A DNA stretch of 64,000 nt from Shimia gijangensis (GTDB lineage: Bacteria; Pseudomonadota; Alphaproteobacteria; Rhodobacterales; Rhodobacteraceae). Where the stretch lies: the NCBI RefSeq assembly GCF_900142085.1, contig NZ_FQZQ01000012.1:1-64000 (forward strand), written 5' to 3'. The notes beneath the pieces are model-generated. The model searched no databases, was not told where the DNA came from, and saw nothing but the letters and a program-made list of their open reading frames with translations. A program made the position numbers and the translations under genes. This document shows, in pieces, positions 1 to 8,449 of this stretch (the first letter of the stretch is position 1; each line of letters starts with the position of its first letter).

Positions 1-80
1 CATTGGCCGAAGTCTGCGACATGTTCACACCGCAAGAATGCTGGAACTACTTTTGCGAGGCCGGGTATGCATCAGGTTAA
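1..80 (+). CDS. IS630-type transposase, C-terminal end only (partial at left edge)
   Basis: The reading frame from position 3 is open and ends with TAA at 78-80. It encodes about 25 residues rich in the pattern LAEVCDMFTPQECWNYF followed by CEAGYASG, which resembles the C-terminal tail of IS630/DDE_3 transposases. The rest of the gene lies outside the window, so nothing can be said about whether the transposase is intact. It converges on the primase-helicase gene, whose stop lies 12 bases further on, so the insertion sequence appears to sit just beyond that gene and not inside it. The family call rests on a short tail recognised from memory. Confidence 0.55.
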   Translation, partial: LAEVCDMFTPQECWNYFCEAGYASG

Positions 81-92
81 AAGCGCGTAGCT

Positions 93-2306
93 TTAGCTGT
101 CCCATGAAATCCCTTCCTCGCTGCCTCCCATGGCAGAAAGAAAATCCGAACGGCATTCCTCAAGGATCGGGAAGCGGTATTTCCATGGCCTCCTTCCATC
201 CTCGCTGGGTCGAAACGGAGAGACGCGCGAACACAGTTTCTTGATAGCCTCACCGAACTCAGCTGGCCCCAAGGCCTCGCCTTGGAAACGATGCTGTTGC
301 ATCCAGTTTTCGTATACCCTGCGAAGGTCGTCTCTTCGGACGACCAAGGATGCGTTCTCCCATGAGGTTTCCTCAAAGTCGGTGTCACTGAATGACCCCT
401 CACCTTCGCAAAGAACTTCATACCACCAGCGATCGACCCCACGTAGTCCAGAAAGTTTCTGCTCCATCAACCCTTTAGTTTGAGGCGGGTTGCGAATTTC
501 TATGTTCGAGGGCGTTACCCAGCTTTCTAAAAACGCCAGAAACCCCTTCAATCCACCATTTTCAATTTGGCTGTATAGGGCGCCAAAGTACTTGCGATCA
601 TTGCGATGGCACGGCGATACTTCAAATACTGCATATCTCCGCTCATCAGCAGTTGCAGGAACCGCCCAGGATTCATTTGTCGAAAAGAGAAGTCTGCAGA
701 AACTATCGACCTGAACCGTATCAACGTTCTTCCTTTCCAACGGCATTTCCGGAGACGTTATCAAAGATTGCACGACACCCTTGGATTCTCGCTGACCGCC
801 CCAGATCGCTTCCTCAACATGGATCAGAATAGCCGTGGCGAAGGCTGAGTTAAATCTGCCAGTCAGACGCTCTGTTGCAGGAACATGCGCACAATGACGA
901 CGGCCGATAATCATTTTCATGATTTCTGCGAGGGTGTCTTTACCGACGCCCTTCTTTCCCTTTAGCACCAAGGCCACTCCCGGCTTCTTCGCAGGGGTTT
1001 GGACAATATCGGCAAGCCAAGAAAAGATATAGTCTGCGTGTTCCTTGTTCCCAGCGGCAACGACGTCAGAGATGTGGTCGATGATGAGTGAGCAATCAGC
1101 CGCAGCGTCCGGTTGAATACGCCAACCAGTCCATAGATTGAGTGTGTCAGCCGGAACATTTCCATCTGGTTTGAACACCAAGCCACCTTCGTAGGTCCGC
1201 CGCTTTGGATGCGTGATCCAGGCCGATCCCAGTGCCGTTCTGCCGTGTTTTCGATTGGAATACAGTTCTCGAAACGCGTTCGTTGCCAGGAAATCGATGT
1301 CACCTGAACGCTTAAACTCCGCGATCACCACTTTGCTGCCCATACGTACTAAGGCGTAACGGTCATTCAGCTCTTTGATTCTTCTGTGAATCGTCTCATT
1401 GGTGGGATCATCCTCGCCATCGATTTCTTCGAGGTCATCGTCAAGCATGTCGTCTATGTCGCCATTCCAACCGTGTTCATTTGCTTCCGCGAACAGGCTG
1501 GCGACCGTGATGCCCCCTTCCCTACTGGCCTCAATGGAATTCCACATCTTGGCTACTTCTTCAGGGTCATAGCCTGGGTAATCCGCACACCACTGTTGAA
1601 CGATCGTCAATCCCTCACTGGATCCGCTAAACCCAGCTTTGCAGGCCATTATCACCCTCATCCAACTGTCATAGCTCTGGTCATTTGGAATGAATGACAA
1701 CGCTCGGCGAATTTTTTCAGGATCCTCGATGCCATGCGCCATATTGCTAAGGCGATCTGTTTGGGTCTGCGGGAGAAACACTTCAGGCAACTCTACGTCC
1801 ACCATTTTAGCAATTCCCAGATCCCCGGAAACAAGCTCATATTCTCCGGTATTGCTAACGGCTCCGGGAGCGATCACGTAACCCCCCTCACCTCGCACGT
1901 CGATTCCAGGGGCGACTTTGTCCTGTGAATTCCTGACGCCATCAGCATGTAAAAAATAGAGGTGGAGACCGCCGCCAGCCGTTTTGACGGCGGCGCCAGC
2001 GTCGTTCTGATTCAAACCCAGACGTTCAAACTCCTTAACACCGTTTTTTCCGTTCTTCACGTCCAGATCGACAACAGTGAAACCACTGGCTGCTCCGGTT
2101 ACCAGACCCGGCATGGCGCCAGGATACTTGTCCCAGAGCTTGAAAATTTCTTCCTGATCAGTGGTGGCCGCAGTTTTCCATTTTACAAATGGCGATTTGT
2201 CTTTGGGATTGCAGGGAAACACAGGGCAGCCTGCTTTGGATGCACTAAGAGCGGCGACCAGGTTTCTAGACTTGCGATTACTTTGCTTAATGGGAGTATT
2301 TGTCAT
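93..2306 (-). CDS. Primase-polymerase/helicase replication protein of a mobile element
   Basis: A 737-residue protein with an N-terminal bifunctional primase-polymerase (Prim-Pol) domain (about residues 15-180; the VVDLDVK acidic motif and the GGGLHLYF motif are visible). A PriCT-like middle segment follows (about 190-270), and then a superfamily 3-type helicase/DUF5906 domain (about 390-600) with the Walker A motif GKKGVGKDT. Such proteins start replication of P4-like satellites, prophages and integrative elements. The C-terminus has the usual YRFP-LEECR pattern, so the gene looks complete despite the adjacent transposase fragment. It is the last gene of the minus-strand element module. The start has only a weak ribosome binding site. 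It could belong to a prophage or to a plasmid-like integrated element. Confidence 0.88.
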   Translation of the reverse strand: MTNTPIKQSNRKSRNLVAALSASKAGCPVFPCNPKDKSPFVKWKTAATTDQEEIFKLWDKYPGAMPGLVTGAASGFTVVDLDVKNGKNGVKEFERLGLNQNDAGAAVKTAGGGLHLYFLHADGVRNSQDKVAPGIDVRGEGGYVIAPGAVSNTGEYELVSGDLGIAKMVDVELPEVFLPQTQTDRLSNMAHGIEDPEKIRRALSFIPNDQSYDSWMRVIMACKAGFSGSSEGLTIVQQWCADYPGYDPEEVAKMWNSIEASREGGITVASLFAEANEHGWNGDIDDMLDDDLEEIDGEDDPTNETIHRRIKELNDRYALVRMGSKVVIAEFKRSGDIDFLATNAFRELYSNRKHGRTALGSAWITHPKRRTYEGGLVFKPDGNVPADTLNLWTGWRIQPDAAADCSLIIDHISDVVAAGNKEHADYIFSWLADIVQTPAKKPGVALVLKGKKGVGKDTLAEIMKMIIGRRHCAHVPATERLTGRFNSAFATAILIHVEEAIWGGQRESKGVVQSLITSPEMPLERKNVDTVQVDSFCRLLFSTNESWAVPATADERRYAVFEVSPCHRNDRKYFGALYSQIENGGLKGFLAFLESWVTPSNIEIRNPPQTKGLMEQKLSGLRGVDRWWYEVLCEGEGSFSDTDFEETSWENASLVVRRDDLRRVYENWMQQHRFQGEALGPAEFGEAIKKLCSRVSPFRPSEDGRRPWKYRFPILEECRSDFLSAMGGSEEGISWDS

Positions 2307-2415
2307 CCTTAAACCCTATGATTAGGCGCCAAACGAGGCTTTTCCTGATGGGTGCCGAAAACGGAAAGTTTTCTTGTCCCCGACACCCGAAACGAAAAAA
2401 ATGGACTATTAGCTG

Positions 2416-2721
2416 TCAGCGAAAACCGCGAAACGGCATTTCTTCCAAGTTGTGCGGCGGCTCATCATATTTGAGCGAACACCAGTAAGCGTTCTGGTCC
2501 GAAGTACGGACCAACCGCGCTAAGAAGGCGCGATGGGGGCCAATTTCCAAGGCAAGTGCCTTGCGATGCTCAATCTCCAGCATCGCCATTAAACAGGCAG
2601 TCCGCTCATCGTGCCCAAGATCCTGGAGTTCGACGACTCTGGCCCAATGAAAATCAATCAAGAGACTGGGGAATAGTTTTTCTATTGGCGCGTACTGGCG
2701 CCTTTCTGCATTGTCTTTCAT
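2416..2721 (-). CDS. Small unknown protein of the integrated element
   Basis: A 101-residue protein that I do not recognise. The start was moved to the ATG at 2721 because AAAGGAG lies 7 bases upstream, a much better site than the one for the longer reading frame. No signal peptide or membrane segment is visible; the middle is rich in His, Arg and Glu and is probably helical. It is the gene immediately before the primase-helicase on the same strand, a position often held by small replication or regulatory proteins in such elements. Function unknown. Confidence 0.6.
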   Translation of the reverse strand: MKDNAERRQYAPIEKLFPSLLIDFHWARVVELQDLGHDERTACLMAMLEIEHRKALALEIGPHRAFLARLVRTSDQNAYWCSLKYDEPPHNLEEMPFRGFR

Positions 2722-2923
2722 AATCATCTCCTTTGGTTTAAATTCGGTAGCGCACGCCTATTGAAGCTGGTGCCGATGAAGCACCGCACGAACGACATCG
2801 GATCTGCGGGGATTGAGGCTAAATGAGCCGCTATGGGAACTGTCGGCCCCTTCATAAACATCCGACAGTTAGGTTGGTTGTTTAAAGTGACTAGACGTTA
2901 GTGGGCCGAAGCGTCTCTGCTCG

Positions 2924-3325
2924 TCAGCTCCAGTCCCAATCATTGCTTGCGACCGCACTGACTTCTTTCAATGAGCGGCAAAATGCAATCTGCTGCCCGC
3001 CGGGACCCGATGCAACAAGACGAAGTTCGTTCTGATCCAGGGCGTCGAAATCCAGCCTTGCGGCAATCGCGTGAACAAGGTCACCGGCTTCCGCAATTTC
3101 AGCACGAACGTGGTACTCGCACTTCGCTATCATTTCGACGCGCCCAAAATCAGTGCCTGCATTCAGAAGCTGGGCACGCGTCGCTGAGACAATCTCGGGA
3201 ACAACAAGTTCCCAAGATTGAGTAAGGCGGTCGAGAATTATCTCTGCATCTGCGTCAGCCTCTCCTTCACTAAAAGGCGAGTGGTCTGCATTCCGACCAA
3301 AAAAACCAATTTGTTTGAAAGTCAT
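2924..3325 (-). CDS. Unknown protein of the integrated element with MTFKQ start
   Basis: A 133-residue acidic soluble protein. The ATG at 3325 is preceded by AAGGAG with 6 bases spacing, so I prefer it over a start 24 codons upstream. No known domain, membrane segment or signal peptide is seen. Its first residues (MTFKQ...GR) resemble those of the gene at 3750-4142 (MSFKQ...GR), although the rest of the two proteins does not obviously match. It lies in the minus-strand block between the excisionase-like gene and the primase. Function unknown. Confidence 0.6.
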   Translation of the reverse strand: MTFKQIGFFGRNADHSPFSEGEADADAEIILDRLTQSWELVVPEIVSATRAQLLNAGTDFGRVEMIAKCEYHVRAEIAEAGDLVHAIAARLDFDALDQNELRLVASGPGGQQIAFCRSLKEVSAVASNDWDWS

Positions 3326-3475
3326 AGTGCTCTCCTTTGCTTTCGTATTCTTCAAAATTGCGTAACCAAGCACGAAGCGGCCCTTGGCGCTAAACAAAAC
3401 CTGGCATGTTAGATCGCGGCAAAGTCATGAATTTCCGGGGCCGAAATTCAACGACATCGATTGAGTTTAGGAGCG

Positions 3476-3730
3476 TCATGAGGCGGCCATCTTGGCCATT
3501 TTTTGAGCGGCAGAAATTGCGATTTTTTCACAGGTCCAAACAACATCGATCACGACCCCGAGCCCTTGGTCAAAAGGGATCACCCCTGCCTGAAATTGCC
3601 CTTCAGCGAGCTTGTAGACCACAGGCATCCAGCGTCCACCGCCATCACAGATTACCTCGCCTTTGATCATGGGGTTTTGTTTACGGTCCGTTGCTGAGTA
3701 CATTTTTGCAAAGTTCAGCAAGTGGTCCAT
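3476..3730 (-). CDS. Small unknown protein of the integrated element, start uncertain
   Basis: An 84-residue protein if the ATG at 3730 is used. This start lies 19 bases after the stop of the upstream gene, which fits an operon. An in-frame ATG at 3775 and a longer frame to 3823 also exist but would overlap that gene, and none of these starts has a strong ribosome binding site. The sequence has no motif I know; the C-terminal part is Ala- and Lys-rich (AQKMAKMA). It may be a real short gene of the element or a non-functional frame. Confidence 0.45.
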   Translation of the reverse strand: MDHLLNFAKMYSATDRKQNPMIKGEVICDGGGRWMPVVYKLAEGQFQAGVIPFDQGLGVVIDVVWTCEKIAISAAQKMAKMAAS

Positions 3731-3749
3731 TGCGCTCACGATTTCAGTG

Positions 3750-4142
3750 CTACGAGTCGTCGGCCGCGATTTCATCGATCCGGCGATCACGTGGGCGTAA
3801 GCGCATCGGAAGGTACTTGCCATCGGTCTTTGGCTTGCGGGCTTGGTCTTTTAGGTACCCGCGGACATCGTGGCCCAACACAAACTTTCCAAGCACCCGC
3901 TCCGCTCGAGACAGAGCCGCTGGAGAACTTTTGGGGCTGGTTGCGTCAGAATAGAAGTAAACCTCGCAATCGCCACCAATGTAGTGCCGCTTGGGATGAA
4001 CCGTCACCTTCCATGGTTCATCAATGGGCCTGCTCGCCAGTCCACAATACCCCCTGTCAAAGATGTGTTCTGTGCGACCTTTGCGATCAATCCAAAGACC
4101 ATAGGGAAGTCGCCCGGCGTAGTTCGTTTGTTTAAAAGACAT
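3750..4142 (-). CDS. Unknown basic protein of the integrated element with MSFKQ start
   Basis: A 130-residue protein rich in Arg and Lys towards its C-terminus. The ATG at 4142 is chosen because GGAGGAATCT directly precedes it. The middle contains several Tyr, Trp and Gly residues (HYIGGDCEVYFY), suggesting a small beta-rich fold, but no known domain is recognised. The opening MSFKQTNYAGR resembles that of the gene at 2924-3325. It follows the AlpA-like gene with a 42-base gap and was probably transcribed with it. Function unknown. Confidence 0.6.
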   Translation of the reverse strand: MSFKQTNYAGRLPYGLWIDRKGRTEHIFDRGYCGLASRPIDEPWKVTVHPKRHYIGGDCEVYFYSDATSPKSSPAALSRAERVLGKFVLGHDVRGYLKDQARKPKTDGKYLPMRLRPRDRRIDEIAADDS

Positions 4143-4184
4143 AGATTCCTCCAAATTTATTAACTTTGATGTTCCACGAAACCC

Positions 4185-4457
4185 TCACGATGCGGGCTTT
4201 TCTTCCTTGCAGCGCGAGCCGACACGGTGCTGTTCAAGCCACGCATCGAGATCCTTGCGGCGGTAGATCACGCACCCACCGGATTTAGCTCGAATGAACG
4301 GCGGCCCGATATCCTGATTATGTGGCTGTCGCCAACGCGCCAGCGTCGGTTCTGACACATCTAAATACTTCGCCGCCGATTTAGGCCGCATGTTGTCTTG
4401 TGACAGTTCAGCGCTCCGCTGCGAGCAAAACTCATTCGGAAATTTGATCTCCGCCAT
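4185..4457 (-). CDS. AlpA/MerR-type helix-turn-helix excisionase or regulator
   Basis: A 90-residue DNA-binding protein. Residues 25-75 read as a winged helix of the AlpA/excisionase type: the pattern is KSAAKYLDVSEPTLARWR, followed by PPFI, then VIYRRKDLDAWLEQH. AAAGGAG precedes the ATG at 4457, which I take as the start. Such proteins act as recombination directionality factors or as transcriptional activators of integrase genes in P4-like elements. Position between the integrase and the small genes fits this role. Whether it excises the element or regulates it cannot be told from the sequence. Confidence 0.8.
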   Translation of the reverse strand: MAEIKFPNEFCSQRSAELSQDNMRPKSAAKYLDVSEPTLARWRQPHNQDIGPPFIRAKSGGCVIYRRKDLDAWLEQHRVGSRCKEEKPAS

Positions 4458-4875
4458 CAATGGCTCCTTTCGTTTCAACACCTTGCTCTACAGGCTTACC
4501 AACCACACAAATAGCCAGTCAAGTTATTGTTTTTGTTGCTAAAGTTGATTATTCACCTTTCGAGTGAAGGTCTTTGGTTTTCAGTTGTTCCCAGCACTTT
4601 TTTTGCCATCTGACACCAAATTTGCGCCACTGACGAGCGAGGTGGGACGCCAAAAGCTCGATAATGAGGAATGCTGTATTTGGTTATTTGCCCGAATCAG
4701 TGGCTTCCAAAAGAGTTCTCTCTCACCCCTGCGGACTCGGGTTCATGACGGGTTTCAGGGTCTCGAGTTGCACGGGCAATGCTGAAGGAACAGAGCATCG
4801 TTCCTACAGAGACGGCTAAGTTGACCTCACTAATGGTCGAAACTTTGCTCAAGAAAACTGCAACAAACAATCATG
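4458..4875. other. Non-coding stretch between excisionase-like gene and integrase end
   Basis: About 420 bases without a convincing gene. Short plus-strand frames here lack ribosome binding sites and recognisable sequence. The AT-rich part at 4497-4565, just upstream of the excisionase-like gene on the minus strand, is the most likely promoter region for the minus-strand element genes, but no clear -35/-10 pair could be fixed. Confidence 0.4.
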
Positions 4876-5952
4876 CTAAGACGACTGCCGTCTCACGAGC
4901 TCGGCACAGACTGCTTCCATCGCTGGTCGTAATGCATCGAGAGATGGGCGCGTATAGCGCTGGCCAGTGATCGATAAGGGTGTGTGGTTCAGAAGTCGCC
5001 CAACGATCTCTTCCAGAACACCCGCCTCCATCGCGACCGTCGCAAACGTCCGTCTGTGCGCGTGCGGGCTCCACTTCAGCTTCTCAGGGCCAGTAATGTG
5101 GCCGGACGCCGACTTGGGTGATGGAAACACCCACTTTGAATCAAGAGAACGTAAAGGAGCCAAAGTTTCGTGATGCAACTGGAGAATTGGCAAATCAAAG
5201 CTGCGGCCGTTCTTTGTCATGGGAAGGTGTATGCGATCTTCCCGGATATGCGACCATTGGAGTGTCAGGGCCTCTGTTTTACGAAGGCCTGTGATTAGAA
5301 GCATCTCATAGAATATTTTGTGGATAGGATTGTGCATTTCCTCTACGGCCTGGCGCCACGCGGCAAGGTCTTCAATGATCCTGCCATCTGGTTGTTCTTG
5401 GTACCACTCAATTGCCATCGTCGGGCATTCTGGCAGATCGTACGTTCGGCGCGAATGGTTGTAGATTGACCGGAAATAACGGAGCGCGTGATTGGCCGTT
5501 GACGGGTATGAGGCCAGTTGCTGATGGCGGCGCACCACCATGGGCTTGGTGATTTCGTCCAATGGCAATCGCAGCCAATCTTTCAACTGGTTTTCCATGT
5601 AGGTTCGAACGCCATATCTATACCGCTCCGATCGAAGTTTTGGACGGGCTAAGTAAACTTCCATCGCGACTTCAAGGCTGGGAGCCCCTATCTGAACCAC
5701 TTTTCCAGCCCCACGGCCCATCTCTAACGCTAAGCCCATAGCCGTCTGACGAGCCGCCTGAGAAGAGATTGTTGGATACCGGCCAATTAGAATGCGTTTG
5801 GTCTGACCGCCCACGTCCTTCTGGAAATACCAAGTCTTTGACCGCTTACCGACGAAGAGCACCAAGCCCTTAACCTCGTTGTCCCAATGCTTCTGCGTAC
5901 CTTTTAAGGAGTACGGAAGTTTCTTTGCGAAGGTCTCGGTAAGCTTTGGCAT
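4876..5952 (-). CDS. Site-specific tyrosine recombinase (integrase)
   Basis: A 358-residue phage-type integrase. The N-terminal part (about 1-85) is a DUF4102-like arm-binding domain typical of P4-family integrases; a SAM-like core-binding region follows. The catalytic domain carries the expected Arg (TGLRKTE), HxxR (HAHRRTF), second His (LLNHT) and nucleophile Tyr (GQRYTRP), so it appears catalytically intact. It lies next to a tRNA-Gly 5' half at 6075-6116 in the same orientation, the usual arrangement for an integrase beside its attachment site. It should integrate and excise the element together with the AlpA-like protein. Confidence 0.93.
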   Translation of the reverse strand: MPKLTETFAKKLPYSLKGTQKHWDNEVKGLVLFVGKRSKTWYFQKDVGGQTKRILIGRYPTISSQAARQTAMGLALEMGRGAGKVVQIGAPSLEVAMEVYLARPKLRSERYRYGVRTYMENQLKDWLRLPLDEITKPMVVRRHQQLASYPSTANHALRYFRSIYNHSRRTYDLPECPTMAIEWYQEQPDGRIIEDLAAWRQAVEEMHNPIHKIFYEMLLITGLRKTEALTLQWSHIREDRIHLPMTKNGRSFDLPILQLHHETLAPLRSLDSKWVFPSPKSASGHITGPEKLKWSPHAHRRTFATVAMEAGVLEEIVGRLLNHTPLSITGQRYTRPSLDALRPAMEAVCAELVRRQSS

Positions 5953-6074
5953 TTTGCAGGCTTTTTGTAGGTAACAGATAAAATCTCTTGATACCTAGTG
6001 AGATCCCAAAACCAAATTAAGTCAATGAAAATAATAAGATGATATGAAATGAGATGTCATGGAGTTCAAGATTA

Positions 6075-6116
6075 CCAGTTTGGAAGGCTGAGGTCTTACC
6101 ATTACACAACGCCCAC
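6075..6116 (-). tRNA. 5' half of a tRNA-Gly(TCC) gene, probable attachment-site remnant
   Basis: On the minus strand the sequence begins GTGGGCG (acceptor strand), then shows a D-arm with AATGGTA and the anticodon arm TCAGC-CTTCCAA-ACTGG, with anticodon TCC, closely like bacterial tRNA-Gly(TCC). After the anticodon arm the similarity stops: no T-arm (GGTTCGA) and no matching 3' acceptor strand are present. The D-stem and anticodon stem each carry one mismatch, so this is not a functional tRNA. It lies upstream of the integrase gene in the same orientation, so I read it as the junction where the element inserted into a tRNA gene or a tRNA copy. Confidence 0.7.
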
Positions 6117-6659
6117 TCAACAGATTCACCTGATAAATCATCAAAAATCTGAGGTCAAGGCTACTACCGAATTAGTTTGCCCCCAGCAAACCAAGTTGGA
6201 TTTCTGCTCAAAGCCGACCTAAGCGAAGCATGATACAAATGGTCGGTCGATCTCATTTAAGACCCAGTCGCGTTGTCTCGGGGATACAGTGATACAAGAA
6301 ACTTTTCCCGATCATTCAAACACATCGATGGAGTGAACCCAACGTGCGACAAACGGATGAAAGTAAATCGATCCCAATGTGACTCTCAAAATGTTTAAGT
6401 TCCTATTTCCCTGAGACACATGATGTTCGACAGCAGAGTCAAAGCGGTTAAAGAGGGAGGCTCAGAGTTTCTCCTCGCGGCACCCGCCCAAAACCCCCGC
6501 GAACTCACCAAGATCCTTCTTACACGACAACAAATCCGCAAAGGCTGACAAGAAAACGCCTGCGCTGCGTTTAGACTGTGCTCTTCTGCGCCCTCAGCCC
6601 ATTGCTTCCCCACAGAACAGACAGTTTGAAGACCTTCGTTGCGAAAAAACTAAATGGCT

Positions 6660-6696
6660 TTTGTTTTGATAGTCTACTGTTTGTTTTGATAGTCTA
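6660..6696. repeat. Two tandem 17-base direct repeats upstream of pit
   Basis: TTTGTTTTGATAGTCTA occurs at 6660-6676 and again at 6680-6696, a period of 20 bases. The copies lie about 180 bases before the phosphate transporter start. Twin direct repeats on the same helix face are typical of regulator binding sites, but the sequence does not match the Pho box I know (CTGTCAT repeats). Confidence 0.75.
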
Positions 6697-6877
6697 ATTG
6701 AGTCCATCTGCCAGCGACCAACGCAATCGGCTTACCTTCGGACGCCTCACTAGATTTTGATGCACATCAGGGTCAAAATTTCAGAAAGGCTTTAAACTCC
6801 GCCTCAGCATTCGCCACGACAAAAGTCGGGGAGCGGATTGGTTTGCCCAGGTTTCTGGGTTCGTTGGGAGGGAACGG

Positions 6878-8449
6878 ATGAAAGCTAAAGATTATCTGAA
6901 AATTGAGAGTGCAGCAGATCTGAGCCGAACCGAAGTGGGACGCTTGGGCTCGGCCATTTTGTTTATCGTTGCTGTCATGATTTATACGGGCGCGTCATTT
7001 GCCCATGTTGAAAATCTTTACCTGCTGGTTGCTGCTGCAGTCATCGGCGCGTACATGGCGATGAACATTGGCGCAAACGATGTTGCAAACAATGTGGGGC
7101 CTGCGGTTGGTTCCTATGCACTCACTCTTACCGGGGCGATCATTATCGCCTCAATTTTTGAGGCGAGCGGTGCCATCATTGCGGGTGGAGATGTCGTTTC
7201 AACCGTTAAAAAGGGCATTATCGACCCTGCCAATGTGGACGATCCCGATGTCTTTGTCTGGGTCATGATGGGTGCTTTGATTGGGGCCGCTTTATGGCTC
7301 AACGCCGCAACGTGGCTTGGTGCGCCGGTTTCGACGACACACTCGATTGTTGGCGGTGTGATGGGAGCCGGTATCGCTGCCGCTGGCTGGGACATCGTGA
7401 ACTGGAACTCAATGGGCAAAATTGCGCTGAGTTGGGTGGCGTCTCCGGTCACAGGCGGAATTATCGCAGCCATTTTCCTCTATGTTTTGAAGCGCACGAT
7501 CTTTTTCAAATCCGATCCAATTGATGCCGCGCGCAAGGTCATGCCGTTTATGATCGGCATTATGACTTGGGCTTTCACTACGTATATCGTTCTGAAAGGC
7601 ATTAAAAAGCTGGTCAAAATTGATTTTACCAATGCGCTGCTGCTTGGACTTGTTGCGGGACTGGTTGTCATTGTGATTGTTCGACCCATCATCAACAAAG
7701 CCGCGCCGTCACTCGAAAACAACAGAAACGGCGTTAACAAGCTGTTCACCATTCCTCTGATTATTTCTGCGGCTCTCTTGAGTTTTGCGCACGGCGCCAA
7801 CGACGTCGCCAACGCAGTTGGGCCGCTGGCTGGCATCGTTGATGCTTTGACCGCTGGTGAGGGCGGCAGCTCGAAAGTGGCAATACCTCTTTGGGTGATG
7901 GTTATCGGGGCTCTCGGGATTTCGATTGGCCTGGCTCTTTTTGGTCCCAAGCTCATTCGAACCGTCGGTTCCGAGATCACTGAACTGGATCGGTCACGGG
8001 CGTTTTGTATTGCCTTGGCCGCGGCGATCACAGTGATTATTGCCAGCCAGCTTGGCATGCCGATCAGCTCTACACATGTCGCCTTGGGTGCCGTGTTTGG
8101 CGTTGGATTTCTGCGCGAGTTTATGGAGCAGCGGGTTGGAAAGGTCGTTGAGGATGTCTTGGTTCAGCACAAGGACGACAAAGACTTTTCAAAAGTTGAA
8201 GAAGTCCTCATGGGCTTTCAGAACGCGCCATCTGAAGACAAACTTCGCATTCTGAATGACCTCAAGAAAATGGGAAGTGAAGCTGTCATTGATGCTGTCG
8301 AACGCAAGGAATTGCAAAAGGCATTAAAGCGGCAACTGGTTAAAAGATCCTCGCTGCTCAAGATCGTATCAGCCTGGATTATTACGGTTCCTGTTTCAGC
8401 TTTTCTCGCAGCATTGTTCTACTTCGTGCTGCGGGGCATGATGTTGTAG
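6878..8449 (+). CDS. PiT-family inorganic phosphate transporter
   Basis: A 523-residue membrane protein of the PiT (PF01384) family, which imports phosphate, usually as a metal-phosphate complex, with protons or sodium. The two family signature repeats are present: GANDVANNVGPAVGSY near residue 65 and GANDVANAVGPLAG near residue 308. About ten to twelve hydrophobic segments are visible. The segment around residues 420-490 is hydrophilic and probably cytoplasmic. GGGAGG lies 6 bases before the ATG. The next gene, a second type of phosphate transporter, starts directly after the stop codon, so the two are translationally coupled. Low-affinity uptake or efflux are both possible roles. Confidence 0.93.
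   Translation: MKAKDYLKIESAADLSRTEVGRLGSAILFIVAVMIYTGASFAHVENLYLLVAAAVIGAYMAMNIGANDVANNVGPAVGSYALTLTGAIIIASIFEASGAIIAGGDVVSTVKKGIIDPANVDDPDVFVWVMMGALIGAALWLNAATWLGAPVSTTHSIVGGVMGAGIAAAGWDIVNWNSMGKIALSWVASPVTGGIIAAIFLYVLKRTIFFKSDPIDAARKVMPFMIGIMTWAFTTYIVLKGIKKLVKIDFTNALLLGLVAGLVVIVIVRPIINKAAPSLENNRNGVNKLFTIPLIISAALLSFAHGANDVANAVGPLAGIVDALTAGEGGSSKVAIPLWVMVIGALGISIGLALFGPKLIRTVGSEITELDRSRAFCIALAAAITVIIASQLGMPISSTHVALGAVFGVGFLREFMEQRVGKVVEDVLVQHKDDKDFSKVEEVLMGFQNAPSEDKLRILNDLKKMGSEAVIDAVERKELQKALKRQLVKRSSLLKIVSAWIITVPVSAFLAALFYFVLRGMML

Larger units (their letters stand above)
5953..6877. other. Long intergenic region with attachment-site candidate and tandem repeat
   Basis: About 925 bases without a supported gene. 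It contains the tRNA-Gly half at 6075-6116 and the 20-base-period tandem repeat at 6660-6696, described separately. The one longer frame here (6395-6613, minus) has no credible ribosome binding site or known domain. Between 6117 and 6650 I see nothing else that I can support. Confidence 0.5.

Noticed and set aside
6395-6613. Minus-strand frame of 72 codons in the long gap before pit
   Set aside because: No convincing ribosome binding site or known family; kept out as unsupported.
6116-6700. Phage structural or lysis genes near the integrase
   Set aside because: No capsid, portal, terminase or lysis gene is visible, so the element is not called a full prophage; genes beyond the left edge are unknown.
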